Assembly: GCA_022843545.1 (NCBI GenBank)
Contig: JALHNL010000006.1
Location: 1 to 64,000 of the forward strand
Direction of reading: 5' to 3'
Length of the DNA: 64,000 nucleotides
DNA from: Phycisphaerales bacterium
GTDB taxonomy: Bacteria; Planctomycetota; Phycisphaerae; Phycisphaerales; UBA1924
Position 1 is the first letter of the stretch; each line of letters starts with the position of its first letter. The position numbers and the translations under genes are program-made. The notes below the pieces were generated by a model, which worked only from the letters and a program-made list of their open reading frames with translations, made no database searches and was not told the DNA's origin. Positions 1 to 8,599 of the stretch are shown one piece after another.

Positions 1-574
1 CGGGCGGCGTCGGCGTCTGCTGGGCCGGCGCAGCCGCCGGGCTGCCCGGCAGCGCGGGACCGAAGTTGGTCCCGACGCTGAACGCGCCCTGAGCGGTGTT
101 GATCTGCGCGCGGCCCACCGGCGCGGTCGACGCGAACATGATCTGGTACTGGGTCGTCCCCACGTTGGCATCCCCGGCCGACACCCGCACGTAGTACGTG
201 CCGGCCTGCAGGTCGATGGCGATGGAGTCGTTGGAGTTGGTGGCAACGCGGGAAGCCGCGATCATCCGGCCCTGCGAGTCGTACAGCTCCAGGTTCAGGT
301 TCGCGGTCATCCGCGTCATGGACGCCATCGACGAGCCGCCGGTGATCAGCAGGCCCACGTCGCGCCGCTGGTTGAGCGTGAACTTGAAGAGGTCGGTGTC
401 GCCACCGCCCGCGGTCTCCGACATGAACAGCACGGGCCTGGCCGCGGTCCCATAATCGATGGCCTGGGCGGTTTCCATCAGGTCCCCGGCGTCCATCAAC
501 TGACGGCCTTCCAGGTTCTCGAACATCGGATCAGGGGCGGACAGCGGGTGGTGATGCGTGTGCGTTCGGCTCAT
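1..574 (-). CDS. Secreted/surface protein with PPC-like domain (partial, C-terminus off left edge)
   Basis: The minus-strand frame is open from an ATG at 574 to the left edge (about 191 codons), so the C-terminus is missing. The N-terminus is His-rich, then reads FENLEGRQLMDAGD, which resembles the FE-x-LE-x-R-x-L-LSA motif at the start of many planctomycete surface proteins. Residues of about 45-135 look like a bacterial pre-peptidase C-terminal (PPC) beta-sandwich: DTDLFKFTL, then LNLELYDSQG and LQAGTYYVRVS. The last visible part is Ala/Pro/Gln-rich, like a linker. The role is probably an exported structural or adhesive protein. The motif and domain reading come from memory of the families; the product name is an inference. 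Confidence 0.7.
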   Translation of the reverse strand, partial: MSRTHTHHHPLSAPDPMFENLEGRQLMDAGDLMETAQAIDYGTAARPVLFMSETAGGGDTDLFKFTLNQRRDVGLLITGGSSMASMTRMTANLNLELYDSQGRMIAASRVATNSNDSIAIDLQAGTYYVRVSAGDANVGTTQYQIMFASTAPVGRAQINTAQGAFSVGTNFGPALPGSPAAAPAQQTPTPP

Positions 575-832
575 GGGTATGCCTCCGGCCGGGAAGGTCT
601 TCCCCGGTTCCCGAAAGTTCCCAAATCCGCGCGGAGGCGACCAGCCGTTTGGCTACCGGGTCGGTCCTTGAGAAGTTACCCGCGTGGCGCAACGCGCAGA
701 TAGTGCCGCGCGGACCTAGGCGATCGCCCACCCCCGTCGAGGAGGGAAACGTTCAATACTCCGTCTTTGCCCCCCCTATTGGTTCAACTCTCGACCGGGT
801 CGGTCCGATCCGCAATGGACACGGAGGTAGCG
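575..832. other. Divergent intergenic region, no gene seen
   Basis: This stretch separates the minus-strand surface protein from the plus-strand Hpt gene and should hold both promoters. I see no convincing -35/-10 pair. Short reading frames here look like chance openings in GC-rich DNA. Confidence 0.5.
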
Positions 833-1165
833 ATGAGCAGCCAGTCTTCCCAACCGCTTCGCAGCGACATGGCCGGCGACCCCGACATGCTCGACCTGGT
901 CGAGCTCTACGTCAACGAGATGCCCGAGCGCATGGCCAACCTCCAGCGCCTCTGGCGCGAGCAGGAACTCGAAGAGCTCCGCCGCATCGCGCACCAGCTC
1001 AAGGGCGCCAGCGCCGGCTACGGGTTCGCGCCCGTGGGCGACGCGGCGGGCAAGCTCGAGCGATCGCTGCTCGACCTGGGGGCCAACTCCGGCGAGTCCA
1101 CCAACCAGACCCTTCGCCGTGCGTTCGAGGATCTGATTCACGTGTGCCAGCGGGTCAGCCGCTGA
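833..1165 (+). CDS. Hpt domain phosphotransfer protein
   Basis: This is a 110-residue protein that is essentially a single histidine phosphotransfer (Hpt) domain. The segment LRRIAHQLKGASAGYG contains the HxLKG signature around the phosphorylated His, followed by the helix with the conserved Gly. I chose the ATG at 833 because GGAGG lies just upstream (821-827). In-frame starts further upstream add only a non-conserved tail. The gene sits about 70 bp before a REC-GGDEF gene on the same strand. It may pass phosphate between a hybrid kinase elsewhere and that receiver, but the partner kinase is not in this window. Confidence 0.85.
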   Translation: MSSQSSQPLRSDMAGDPDMLDLVELYVNEMPERMANLQRLWREQELEELRRIAHQLKGASAGYGFAPVGDAAGKLERSLLDLGANSGESTNQTLRRAFEDLIHVCQRVSR

Positions 1166-1237
1166 CGATCCGCCTGACCGTGCCAGTCCGCTTCTTGGCT
1201 CATCCACTCTCACCTCACCAGGAACGAAAGCCCCAGC

Positions 1238-2176
1238 GTGGAACAGGATCCGAGCAAGCCCGTGGTGGTGTACGTCGATGACGACCAGGACCTGCACCGC
1301 CTGGTTAATGCGCGTCTGCGCCACGAGGACATCGCTCTCCACTCCGCCGGCGGGGGCGAGGAAGGGCTGAGGCTCATCCGCGAGACCCACCCGGCCGTCG
1401 TGCTGCTCGATCTGGACATGCCCGGCATAGACGGGTTCAGCGTGCTCCGCGCCATCAAGAACGACGCCGCCACCGCCAACACCGCCGTCATCGTGGTCTC
1501 CGGGCTCACCGAGTGCGGCGACAAGGTGACCGCCTTTGACCTGGGCGCCGCGGACTACATCACCAAGCCCTTCGACTTCGGCGAGCTCCGCGCCCGCCTG
1601 CGGGCGGCCCTGCGCACCAACCGGCTGCTGCGCCTGCTCTCGGAGCGGGCCGAACTGGACGGGCTGACCGGACTCTCCAACCGGGCCAGCTTCGACCGCC
1701 GCTTCGCCAGCGAAGTCGCCAACAACAAGCGCTACGGGCACCCGCTCTCGCTCGCCTTGCTCGACATCGACTTCTTCAAGCGCATGAACGACACGTTCGG
1801 CCATCAGGCCGGCGACGAGGTCCTCACCGCGTTCGCCTCGCTCATCCAGCGTCAGTGCCGCGCATCGGATGTGCCCTGCCGCTACGGCGGCGAGGAGTTC
1901 GCGATCATCCTGACCAACACGTCGCCCGCCGATGCGGTGACGCTGCTGGACCGCATCCGCACCTCCCTTGAACAGATCGTCTTCCCCCGCCACCCCGAGC
2001 ACCGCGTAACGGTCTCGGCGGGCATCGCCGGGTTTGAGACCCAGTGCCCCGAGGACGTCACCGAGCCGCAGTGGATCCATGCCGCCGACCAGGCGCTCTA
2101 CGCCGCCAAGCACGGCGGGCGCAACCGGATCATGCTGGCCCCGGGCGTGGCGCCCGCGCAGCCGGCCAGCCGCTAA
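1238..2176 (+). CDS. Response regulator with GGDEF diguanylate cyclase domain
   Basis: The 312-residue cytoplasmic protein has a receiver domain (about 8-125) with the acidic pair D14/D15, phospho-acceptor D58 in LLDLDMPGIDG and K110 in ITKPFD. A GGDEF domain follows (about 140-305) with GGEEF at 217-221 and an RxxD (R208-D211) five residues before it, the usual inhibitory c-di-GMP site. It should convert two GTP to c-di-GMP when the receiver is phosphorylated, as in PleD/WspR-type proteins. It follows the Hpt gene, which suggests a shared phosphorelay. Its stop overlaps the stop of the convergent PagL-like gene by a few bases. Confidence 0.92.
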   Translation: MEQDPSKPVVVYVDDDQDLHRLVNARLRHEDIALHSAGGGEEGLRLIRETHPAVVLLDLDMPGIDGFSVLRAIKNDAATANTAVIVVSGLTECGDKVTAFDLGAADYITKPFDFGELRARLRAALRTNRLLRLLSERAELDGLTGLSNRASFDRRFASEVANNKRYGHPLSLALLDIDFFKRMNDTFGHQAGDEVLTAFASLIQRQCRASDVPCRYGGEEFAIILTNTSPADAVTLLDRIRTSLEQIVFPRHPEHRVTVSAGIAGFETQCPEDVTEPQWIHAADQALYAAKHGGRNRIMLAPGVAPAQPASR

Positions 2177-2853
2177 AGCGCGAAGGTCACGCCGGCGTAG
2201 ATCATCACCGAGTCCCGGGCTTCATTGCGGTCACCGCCGAAGATGCGCGCGTTGGACAGATGGTGCCACCGCAGGCCGATGTCCAGCCGCGCAGCGCGGG
2301 CCGAATCGTCCAGCGCCACCGTAAAACCCGCGCCCGCACGCGGGTTGAAGTTGAACTCCGAGCCGTTCGCCGGGATGTCCGCCCCCGAGTAGTTCAGGCC
2401 CGCGCCCGCGTCGGCGTACACCGTCCAGCCCTCGGCGGGCTTCCAGAAGTGCCAGCGGCCGCTCAGCGCCAGGCTCACCCCGCCCGTGTCTTCGCCCCCC
2501 TCGTCCGAGTCGGCCTGCAGGAAGACCCACCCGCCCAGTTCAAGCCGCACCTCCAGGTCCGCGGCCACAAACGTGGACACGGCGACGGACAGCGGGTTCA
2601 GGCTGTGCGCGTCGTCAAACCCGTAGGCGTAGCCTGTCGAAAGCGTCAGGCCCCAGTACCCGGCATCGCCAAAGCCCGGGAGGACGGGAGCGGGGAGCGT
2701 GCGGGGTTCGGCGGTGTCCGCGGCCGGCGAGGCGGGCGTCTGGGCCAGCGCCGCGCCCACGGGCATCAGGACCAGCGGCGAGTCGTCACCCAGCGCGGGC
2801 AAGGCGGTGGTGAGCACGAGCGCGAGAGCGACGGCGGGAGCACGGGTGTTCAT
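2173..2853 (-). CDS. Outer-membrane beta-barrel protein, PagL-like lipid A deacylase candidate
   Basis: The 226-residue protein starts with a Sec-type signal (MNTRAPAVALALVLTTALPA) and then alternates hydrophobic beta-strands, ending in a phenylalanine-containing terminal strand (AGVTFAL). Near the C-terminus is RWHHLSNARIFGGDRNE. H198, S200, N201 and E211 match the spacing of the His-x-Ser-Asn...Glu active site of PagL-type lipid A 3-O-deacylases. If active, it would remove an acyl chain from lipid A in the outer membrane. The barrel and motif are visible; the reaction is inferred and overall similarity to characterised PagL was not tested. A simple barrel porin is the alternative. Confidence 0.65.
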   Translation of the reverse strand: MNTRAPAVALALVLTTALPALGDDSPLVLMPVGAALAQTPASPAADTAEPRTLPAPVLPGFGDAGYWGLTLSTGYAYGFDDAHSLNPLSVAVSTFVAADLEVRLELGGWVFLQADSDEGGEDTGGVSLALSGRWHFWKPAEGWTVYADAGAGLNYSGADIPANGSEFNFNPRAGAGFTVALDDSARAARLDIGLRWHHLSNARIFGGDRNEARDSVMIYAGVTFAL

Positions 2854-2879
2854 GGCGAACCGAGCGTAGGCTCTGGGTC

Positions 2880-3113
2880 ATGCACGACACCGAGGTGACC
2901 GCCATCAAGGCCCGGCTGGAGCGCCTGGAGGAACTGGCCATGTTCGCCGAGCAGGCGGACGAAGAGAGCCGGGCCTCGATCGCCGCGCTGCTCGCGCGGG
3001 TGCAGTCGCTGGTGCAGCGCCTGTCGAAGATCGAGGAACGCCTCCGCCAACTCGGAGACGCGGATGAAGACCCGGAGGGTCCGCCCGTCGAGAAGCCGCC
3101 GCACTCCGCCTGA
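2880..3113 (+). CDS. Small coiled-coil protein (SlyX-like size and pattern)
   Basis: This 77-residue ORF begins at an ATG divergent from the PagL-like gene, only 26 bp away. Residues of about 5-60 form a heptad pattern (IKARLERLEELAMFAE, LVQRLSKIEERLRQL), followed by an acidic/proline tail. Length and layout resemble SlyX-family proteins, whose function is unknown. No clear ribosome site is visible, so the gene call is moderate. Its end lies 18 bp before the stop of the convergent amidohydrolase gene. Confidence 0.55.
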   Translation: MHDTEVTAIKARLERLEELAMFAEQADEESRASIAALLARVQSLVQRLSKIEERLRQLGDADEDPEGPPVEKPPHSA

Positions 3114-3131
3114 CTCCTCGGCTGACCGCCC

Positions 3132-4520
3132 TCACCTAGGCGCGATCGGCACCAGCGGCTGGGCCGGCTGGGGCGCGGGGATCGGTGCGCCCTGCCCGGA
3201 CTTCTGGCGGTACTTCTCGCGGTACTTCGCCGCCAGTTCGGTCTGCTTGCTGGTCATGGGGATGGCCCGCCCCTGGATGTACGCCCCCTCGATCTGCGTG
3301 GTCACCTCCAGCGGGTTGCCGTCGGTGATGATCAACGTCGCGCTCTTGCCCGCCTCCAGCGTGCCCAGTTCGGCCTCCACACCCAGGATCTGCGCGGGCC
3401 ACAGCGTCACCGCCTTGATCGCGGCCTCCGCCGGCAGCCCGTGGGCCACCGCCATCGCCGCCGCGTAAGGCAGGTTCCGCTCGTGGGGCGTCTCTTCGCC
3501 GCTGGAGAGGCAGAATCGCACGCCCGCATCCAGCAGCTTCTTGGGCAGTTGATACACCTCGTCGTACGCCGAGTCATCGCGCTTGGGCATGAGCAGCGTG
3601 GAATTGATGATGACCGGGATGTCGTCCTTCTTAAGCAGGTCGGCACAGAGCCACGCGTCGCGACCGCCCACGATCACCGCCTTGAGCTTGAACTCGCGCG
3701 CGAACGCCACCGCCGCGACGATCTGGTCGTAGTCGCTGGCCTCGAAGAACACGGGCAACTGCACCCGCTTCTCCTCAGGCCCCGGGGGGAAGACCGCCCG
3801 CATGGGCTCCCACCGCACGTCGGTGGGCATCGCCGGGTCGGCGGCCTTGGCCGCGAAGTAGGTCTTGGCCGCGATGAACGTGTCGCGGGCACGCTGGATG
3901 TTCTCCTTGATGTTCCCCACCTGCTCCTGCTCGCTGGTCTCCACCCACCACGCGCGCACGGCGCGCATGAGCGGCCACGACACGACGAGCCCCGCGTCGC
4001 GCTTGACGGCCATCTCCTCGATCGTCCAGCCGTCGAGGGTGATCACGCTCGCCCGCCCGGGGATCAGCCCGCCCTGCGGGAACACGCCCGCGGACAGCAC
4101 GCCGTTGACGCGCGTCACCGGGAACATCCACGAGTCGGGGTTCACCGCGACGGCCGCGAGGGCCTCGGGCGTCACGTTGCCGGTCTCGTCGATGTCGCGC
4201 GAGGCCCGCACCGCGCCGATCTCGGTGATGCCCAGTTGCGAGTACGCCGCGATCATCCCGGGGTACACGTGCTTGCCCTTGGCGTCCACGAACTCCGGCG
4301 CGCTCGCGAACCGCGGCAGCGGCTCGCGCCCCACCGCCTGGATCACCCCGTCCACGAAGTACACATACCCGTTCTCGATCTTCTCCCCCGACACCGGATG
4401 CACCGTCGCGTTGATGATGCACACGGGCTTGCTCTGCGGCGGGGCCTTCACGGTCAGGTCCTGCGCGCGGGCGGCCAGAGGGAGTGCCAGGGCGGCGAGC
4501 AGGTAAGTCAGCTTTCGCAT
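3132..4520 (-). CDS. Secreted amidohydrolase-like protein lacking the HxH metal motif
   Basis: The start at 4520 gives a signal peptide (MRKLTYLLAALALPLAARA). The ATG 48 bp upstream would only add a charged tail. The rest follows the composite amidohydrolase layout: an N-terminal beta-sandwich part (IINATVHPVSGEKIENGYVY), a TIM-barrel part and a C-terminal part (LGTLEAGKSATLIITDGNPL). Where active members have HxH after the first barrel strand, this one reads YPGMIAAYSQLG. The usual zinc ligands are therefore not evident, and it may be inactive or use another metal site. It resembles the N-terminal half of the neighbouring 1,285-residue protein, so the two probably arose by duplication. The C-terminus is Pro/Ala-rich. 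Confidence 0.8.
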   Translation of the reverse strand: MRKLTYLLAALALPLAARAQDLTVKAPPQSKPVCIINATVHPVSGEKIENGYVYFVDGVIQAVGREPLPRFASAPEFVDAKGKHVYPGMIAAYSQLGITEIGAVRASRDIDETGNVTPEALAAVAVNPDSWMFPVTRVNGVLSAGVFPQGGLIPGRASVITLDGWTIEEMAVKRDAGLVVSWPLMRAVRAWWVETSEQEQVGNIKENIQRARDTFIAAKTYFAAKAADPAMPTDVRWEPMRAVFPPGPEEKRVQLPVFFEASDYDQIVAAVAFAREFKLKAVIVGGRDAWLCADLLKKDDIPVIINSTLLMPKRDDSAYDEVYQLPKKLLDAGVRFCLSSGEETPHERNLPYAAAMAVAHGLPAEAAIKAVTLWPAQILGVEAELGTLEAGKSATLIITDGNPLEVTTQIEGAYIQGRAIPMTSKQTELAAKYREKYRQKSGQGAPIPAPQPAQPLVPIAPR

Positions 4521-4610
4521 GGTCGTTCTCGCGAGTCGGTCAAACAGGTATTCAGGTCTTGAGTCCACGCTTCGTCGTCATGGCCTAGGGGTTGAGGCCG
4601 CCGGTCACGA

Positions 4611-7600
4611 TCAATCCTCGCACCCGCACACGCCCGGGCGGGCGTCGTCGGGGTTCACCCCGCGCCGCACGAGTTCCATGCGGACGCGCTCGGAGTGGTT
4701 GTGGGTCAGGTGCGCGCCACTGGGGGGCGTGGGCTTGTTGGGGTCGGGCTTGGCGTCGTCCTTGGGCTCGGGCTTGCCCTCGCTCTTCTTCTTGGCGCCA
4801 AGCAGCTTCTGCATCAGCCGGGCCCGTTCGCGCTGGTTCTGCTCACGCATCGCCTTGTCCTGCTCGAGCGTGAAAAGCGGACGCCCGTCCACCCACGTCG
4901 CCTCCGCCTTGCTGAACGCGCTCAGCGGCGGGCCCGACCACAGCACGAGGTCCGCGTCCTTGCCCGCCTCCAGCGAGCCCACCCACTGGTCGATCTTGAG
5001 CTGCTTCGCGGGGTTGAGCGTCACGAACTTCAGCGCCTCCTCGGGCGAAACCGAGTACGTGCCGTCGGGCTGACGGCTGTACTTCACCGCCTTGCCCGCT
5101 TCCACGTTCATGCGCCGGGCCAGTTCGTCCGAGTCGCTGTTGTAACTCACCAGCACACCCTGCTCGTGCATGATGGGGCCGCCGTGCGGGATCGCGTCCT
5201 GCACCTCCACCTTGAAGGCCCACCAATCGCTGAAGGCGGACGCGCCGATGGACGAATCGCGCACCTCGTGGGCCACCTTGTAGCCTTCCAGAATGTGCTG
5301 GTACGAGCCGAGCTTGAACCCGAACTCCGCGGTGAGCCGGGCGAGCATGAGGATCTCGTCCTGGCGATAGCTGTGGCAGTGAATCAGCCGCTCGCCCGCG
5401 ACGATCTCGCACAGCGCTTCCAGTTGCAGGTCGCGCCGCGGCCTGGCCGCCGGGCTCGCGGCCCCCGCCGAGGGCGCGAACTTGGCCGTCGCCTTCACGA
5501 ACGACTCGGGCAGACCGATAGCGCCGGCCTGGCCCGCGCTCGCGAGGTACGCCCCCCACGCCGCGCCATACTCGCGCGCCGCCAGGAAGCGGTCGCGGAT
5601 GATGGCCTCGACGCCCATCCGCGTCTGCGGATAGCGGGAGTTGAAGCGCTCGCCCCAGTTGGACTGCTTCACATTCTCGCCCAGGGCGAACTTCACCCCG
5701 GGGATCGCCCCCTCGAAGTGCATGTCGTCGGGGTTCACGCAGCCCCAGCGCACCTTGTTCACCTGATTCTGCCCCCCCATCGGGTTGGCCGAGCCGTGCA
5801 GGTTGTTCACCGCGGTGACCCCGCCGGCGAGCTGGCGGTACCAGTTCATGGCATCGGGGTTGGTGACGTCGCCGATCCGCACCTGCGTCGTCACGTTCAT
5901 CCCCGACTCGTTCACGCCGCCCGAAATGCCCGTGTGGCTGTGGCAGTCGATGATCCCGGGCGTGACGTGCTTGCCCTTGGCGTCGATGACCACCGGCAGC
6001 GCGATCCGCACCTCGCGCGACTTGCCCACGTACTCGATCTTCCCGTCCTTGATCTCGATCTCGCCGTTCTCGATGATCCCCTGCGGCCCGCTGGTCCAGA
6101 TCGTCGCGTTGGTGATCACCAGATGCTGCCGATCGGGCAGGGTCTTCAGGGCGAAGGGCCCGAAGGGATAGCCCGGCAGGTCCTCGGGGATCGCCGGCTC
6201 CGCGTCGTCGTCATCGCCTTCGCCGCCCGACTTGCCGCCCTTGCCGCCGGGCGCGGGCTTGTCGGTTCGCGTGCCGGCGATGTCGGCGCGGTTGGGCCCC
6301 ACCTGCCCGGTGCCCGTGAACGTGTCGTCCTTCACCGTGCCCTCGATCGTGCCGGCCTCGCCTTCCGGCGGTTTCACGGAGAGCGTGAGTTTGTTGGTGG
6401 CGGGGTCGAAGACGCCCGAGACGTTCAGCGAGCCGAAGACCGCGGTCATCGTCCCGGTCACGCCGTTGTCATCAGCACGCTTAATCGCCAGTTGGAAGGC
6501 GATCTCGCCGCCGGGCACTTCCGCGCCCTTGGCCGTCAGGGCCCAGGTGCCGGAGACCTGGTCGTCCGCGGGCTTCGCCTCAGCGCCCTCCGCCCCGCCC
6601 GCCTTGCCCGCGTCGGGCTTGTCGTCCTTGGGCTTGTCTTCGGGCTTGGGCTCCTCGCGGCGCGTGGCGTTCCACTTCACCGCGGCTCCGTCGCCGGTCA
6701 GGCCCTCGCCGGCGATCGCCACGGGCTTGCCCGAAGCGTCCACGTCGATCAGACCCGAGAACGTCCACACCCCTTCCCCGCCCAGATCACCCGCCTCGAT
6801 GACGAACGACAACCGCTGATCCAGCAGTTGCACGTTCTTGGCCTTCGCGGACTTGGGCTTGGGCTTCTCCTTCTTGGGCTCGTCCTTCTTGGCTTCCTCG
6901 GGCTTGGCTTCGGCGGGCTTGGCCTCTTCCTTGGGCTCGTCCTGCTTCACCGTCACGTTGCGGTCTTTGTCGATCGTCAGCACCAGCCCGCTCTGGTCCG
7001 CCGCGCCCGGCGCGGGCGAGGCGCTGAAGACGAACGTCCCTTCCATCTTCGACGGCGCCTCGGTGATCTCGTGCCGCTTGCCGTCCACGTAGACATCGCG
7101 GATCTTGGTCTTCTTGTTGAACACCTCGCCGTCAGTGATCACCAGGTTCGCGCGGTACCCCGGCGCCACCTTGCCCAGTTCGTCGCCCAGCCCCAGGATC
7201 GCCGCGGGCACGGTGGTGATCGCCCCCAGCGCGCGCTCCTCGCTCAGCCCGGCGCGGATGGCCGACCGCAGGTTCTCGTGGAACTTGCCGCGGTCGCGCG
7301 ACTTGCTCGTGGTGATCGCGATCGGCAGGTCGCCCGCCGCCTTCATCAGCCGGCGCACGTTCGTCGGCGCCTGCTCCCAGGTCATGAGGTCGCGCAGTTC
7401 CAGCGACTCCGCCTCGCCGATCGAGCTTACCTTGGGCTTCTCGGGGAACCGCAGGGGCACGATCAGCGGCGCAGGCTCGCGTCCCTCGCCCCCGCCGCGC
7501 GTCGCCTCGGCGATCGCGTCCAGACGCCGGAACTCCGTCCCGTTCCCCACCACCACCAGCTTCCGCCCAAACTCCCGCGCGATCTTCACCGCGCGAAGCA

Positions 7601-8468
7601 CTTCCAGTTCGTCGTCGGCGTTGAACATCAGCCTCGGGGAGGCCATCGGCGTCGCTCCGCCCTGGCCGGTCTGGACCAGGTGGTCCATCGCGGTCACCGC
7701 GCCCTTTTCTTCTCCCGACGCACGCCTCGACGCCTGCCAGTCCGCGTCCGCGAGCACCTGCCGGATCATCGCGATGCAGCCCATGAGCGAGTCCGGATAC
7801 CCCGGCCAGCGCCCCTCGCCCGAGCGATCACCCCTCGTCCGGCTGAAGTCCACCGCCTGGTACACGTTCCGCGAATACACGGGAGGGCGAGCATCGCTCG
7901 TCTGCTCGCTGGGCTTGGCCAGCGACACCACCGCCGCCGAGCCGCGGAAGATCCCGCCGCGCGGCGCGATCGCCGCCGCTGTGTACCCCAGCTTCCGCAT
8001 AGACGACGCCAGCCCCTCGTCCACACCCTTGCCGTCGAGCGCCGAGCGCTGCGGCGTGACCTGGTCGCTCCAGTGTCCGCCCTTCTGGTCGGGGTCAGGC
8101 CGCGGCGCGTCCACCTCGGCGTAGGGCTCCACGAACCCCGCGTAGATGAAAAGCCCCGTGCAGTCCACCACCTTGGCCCCGGGCACCTCGGGGGCCTTCG
8201 CGTCGCCCGCCGCGCCCGCGGGCGGAGTCAACACCTGCGTGACCCGGCCATCCTCCACCACCACCGTGGCCCGCTCCAGCCGCTCGCCGGGCTGGGGGAT
8301 GACGGTGGCATTCACCAGCGCGATCCGGGTGGGGTCGGGGCGTCGGGGTGAATTGGAGTTGGGGACCAGAGGGTCTGGAGCACCCGCCCTCACCAACCCG
8401 ACAAGAGCGGCCAAGGCCGCAAGGGTCAGCAGAGCGGGAAGGAACGCACGCCGGGGAGAATCGGACAT
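4611..8468 (-). CDS. Large secreted protein with two amidohydrolase-like domains
   Basis: The 1,285-residue protein has an N-terminal hydrophobic export signal (about 8-28) and two amidohydrolase-like modules. The first (about 45-470) lacks HxH (it reads YAGFVEPYAEVDAPR) but keeps the C-terminal LGKVAPGYRANLVITDG segment. The middle (about 480-770) is rich in Lys, Glu and Pro and contains two beta-rich stretches that look like repeats. The second module (about 780-1240) has IIDCHSHTGISGG, a later LIHCHSYRQDE and LEAGKDADLVLW, so it keeps plausible metal ligands. Only the second module is likely to be catalytic; its substrate is unknown. It lies upstream of the smaller amidohydrolase gene, same strand, 90 bp apart. 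Confidence 0.82.
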   Translation of the reverse strand: MSDSPRRAFLPALLTLAALAALVGLVRAGAPDPLVPNSNSPRRPDPTRIALVNATVIPQPGERLERATVVVEDGRVTQVLTPPAGAAGDAKAPEVPGAKVVDCTGLFIYAGFVEPYAEVDAPRPDPDQKGGHWSDQVTPQRSALDGKGVDEGLASSMRKLGYTAAAIAPRGGIFRGSAAVVSLAKPSEQTSDARPPVYSRNVYQAVDFSRTRGDRSGEGRWPGYPDSLMGCIAMIRQVLADADWQASRRASGEEKGAVTAMDHLVQTGQGGATPMASPRLMFNADDELEVLRAVKIAREFGRKLVVVGNGTEFRRLDAIAEATRGGGEGREPAPLIVPLRFPEKPKVSSIGEAESLELRDLMTWEQAPTNVRRLMKAAGDLPIAITTSKSRDRGKFHENLRSAIRAGLSEERALGAITTVPAAILGLGDELGKVAPGYRANLVITDGEVFNKKTKIRDVYVDGKRHEITEAPSKMEGTFVFSASPAPGAADQSGLVLTIDKDRNVTVKQDEPKEEAKPAEAKPEEAKKDEPKKEKPKPKSAKAKNVQLLDQRLSFVIEAGDLGGEGVWTFSGLIDVDASGKPVAIAGEGLTGDGAAVKWNATRREEPKPEDKPKDDKPDAGKAGGAEGAEAKPADDQVSGTWALTAKGAEVPGGEIAFQLAIKRADDNGVTGTMTAVFGSLNVSGVFDPATNKLTLSVKPPEGEAGTIEGTVKDDTFTGTGQVGPNRADIAGTRTDKPAPGGKGGKSGGEGDDDDAEPAIPEDLPGYPFGPFALKTLPDRQHLVITNATIWTSGPQGIIENGEIEIKDGKIEYVGKSREVRIALPVVIDAKGKHVTPGIIDCHSHTGISGGVNESGMNVTTQVRIGDVTNPDAMNWYRQLAGGVTAVNNLHGSANPMGGQNQVNKVRWGCVNPDDMHFEGAIPGVKFALGENVKQSNWGERFNSRYPQTRMGVEAIIRDRFLAAREYGAAWGAYLASAGQAGAIGLPESFVKATAKFAPSAGAASPAARPRRDLQLEALCEIVAGERLIHCHSYRQDEILMLARLTAEFGFKLGSYQHILEGYKVAHEVRDSSIGASAFSDWWAFKVEVQDAIPHGGPIMHEQGVLVSYNSDSDELARRMNVEAGKAVKYSRQPDGTYSVSPEEALKFVTLNPAKQLKIDQWVGSLEAGKDADLVLWSGPPLSAFSKAEATWVDGRPLFTLEQDKAMREQNQRERARLMQKLLGAKKKSEGKPEPKDDAKPDPNKPTPPSGAHLTHNHSERVRMELVRRGVNPDDARPGVCGCED

Positions 8469-8599
8469 GGAGGTAAGGTATCAGAAAGCCGGCCGGCGCG
8501 CCGGGCGTGCCCTCGGCCCTCCCCACCCCCCACCCTTCTACCCCACCTCATCGACCTCCCACTCGCTATGCTCAACCCGGGGGCTGAAAGGACTTCACC

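Noticed and set aside
776-2113. Long minus-strand frame opposite the Hpt and REC-GGDEF genes
   Set aside because: The plus strand encodes complete known domains with ribosome sites; the opposite frame is Val/Gly/Arg-rich with no domain.
4695-8351. 1,218-codon plus-strand frame opposite the large amidohydrolase gene
   Set aside because: It is an antisense opening caused by GC-rich codons, Arg/Leu/His-rich, with no domain. The minus strand has a signal peptide and amidohydrolase motifs.
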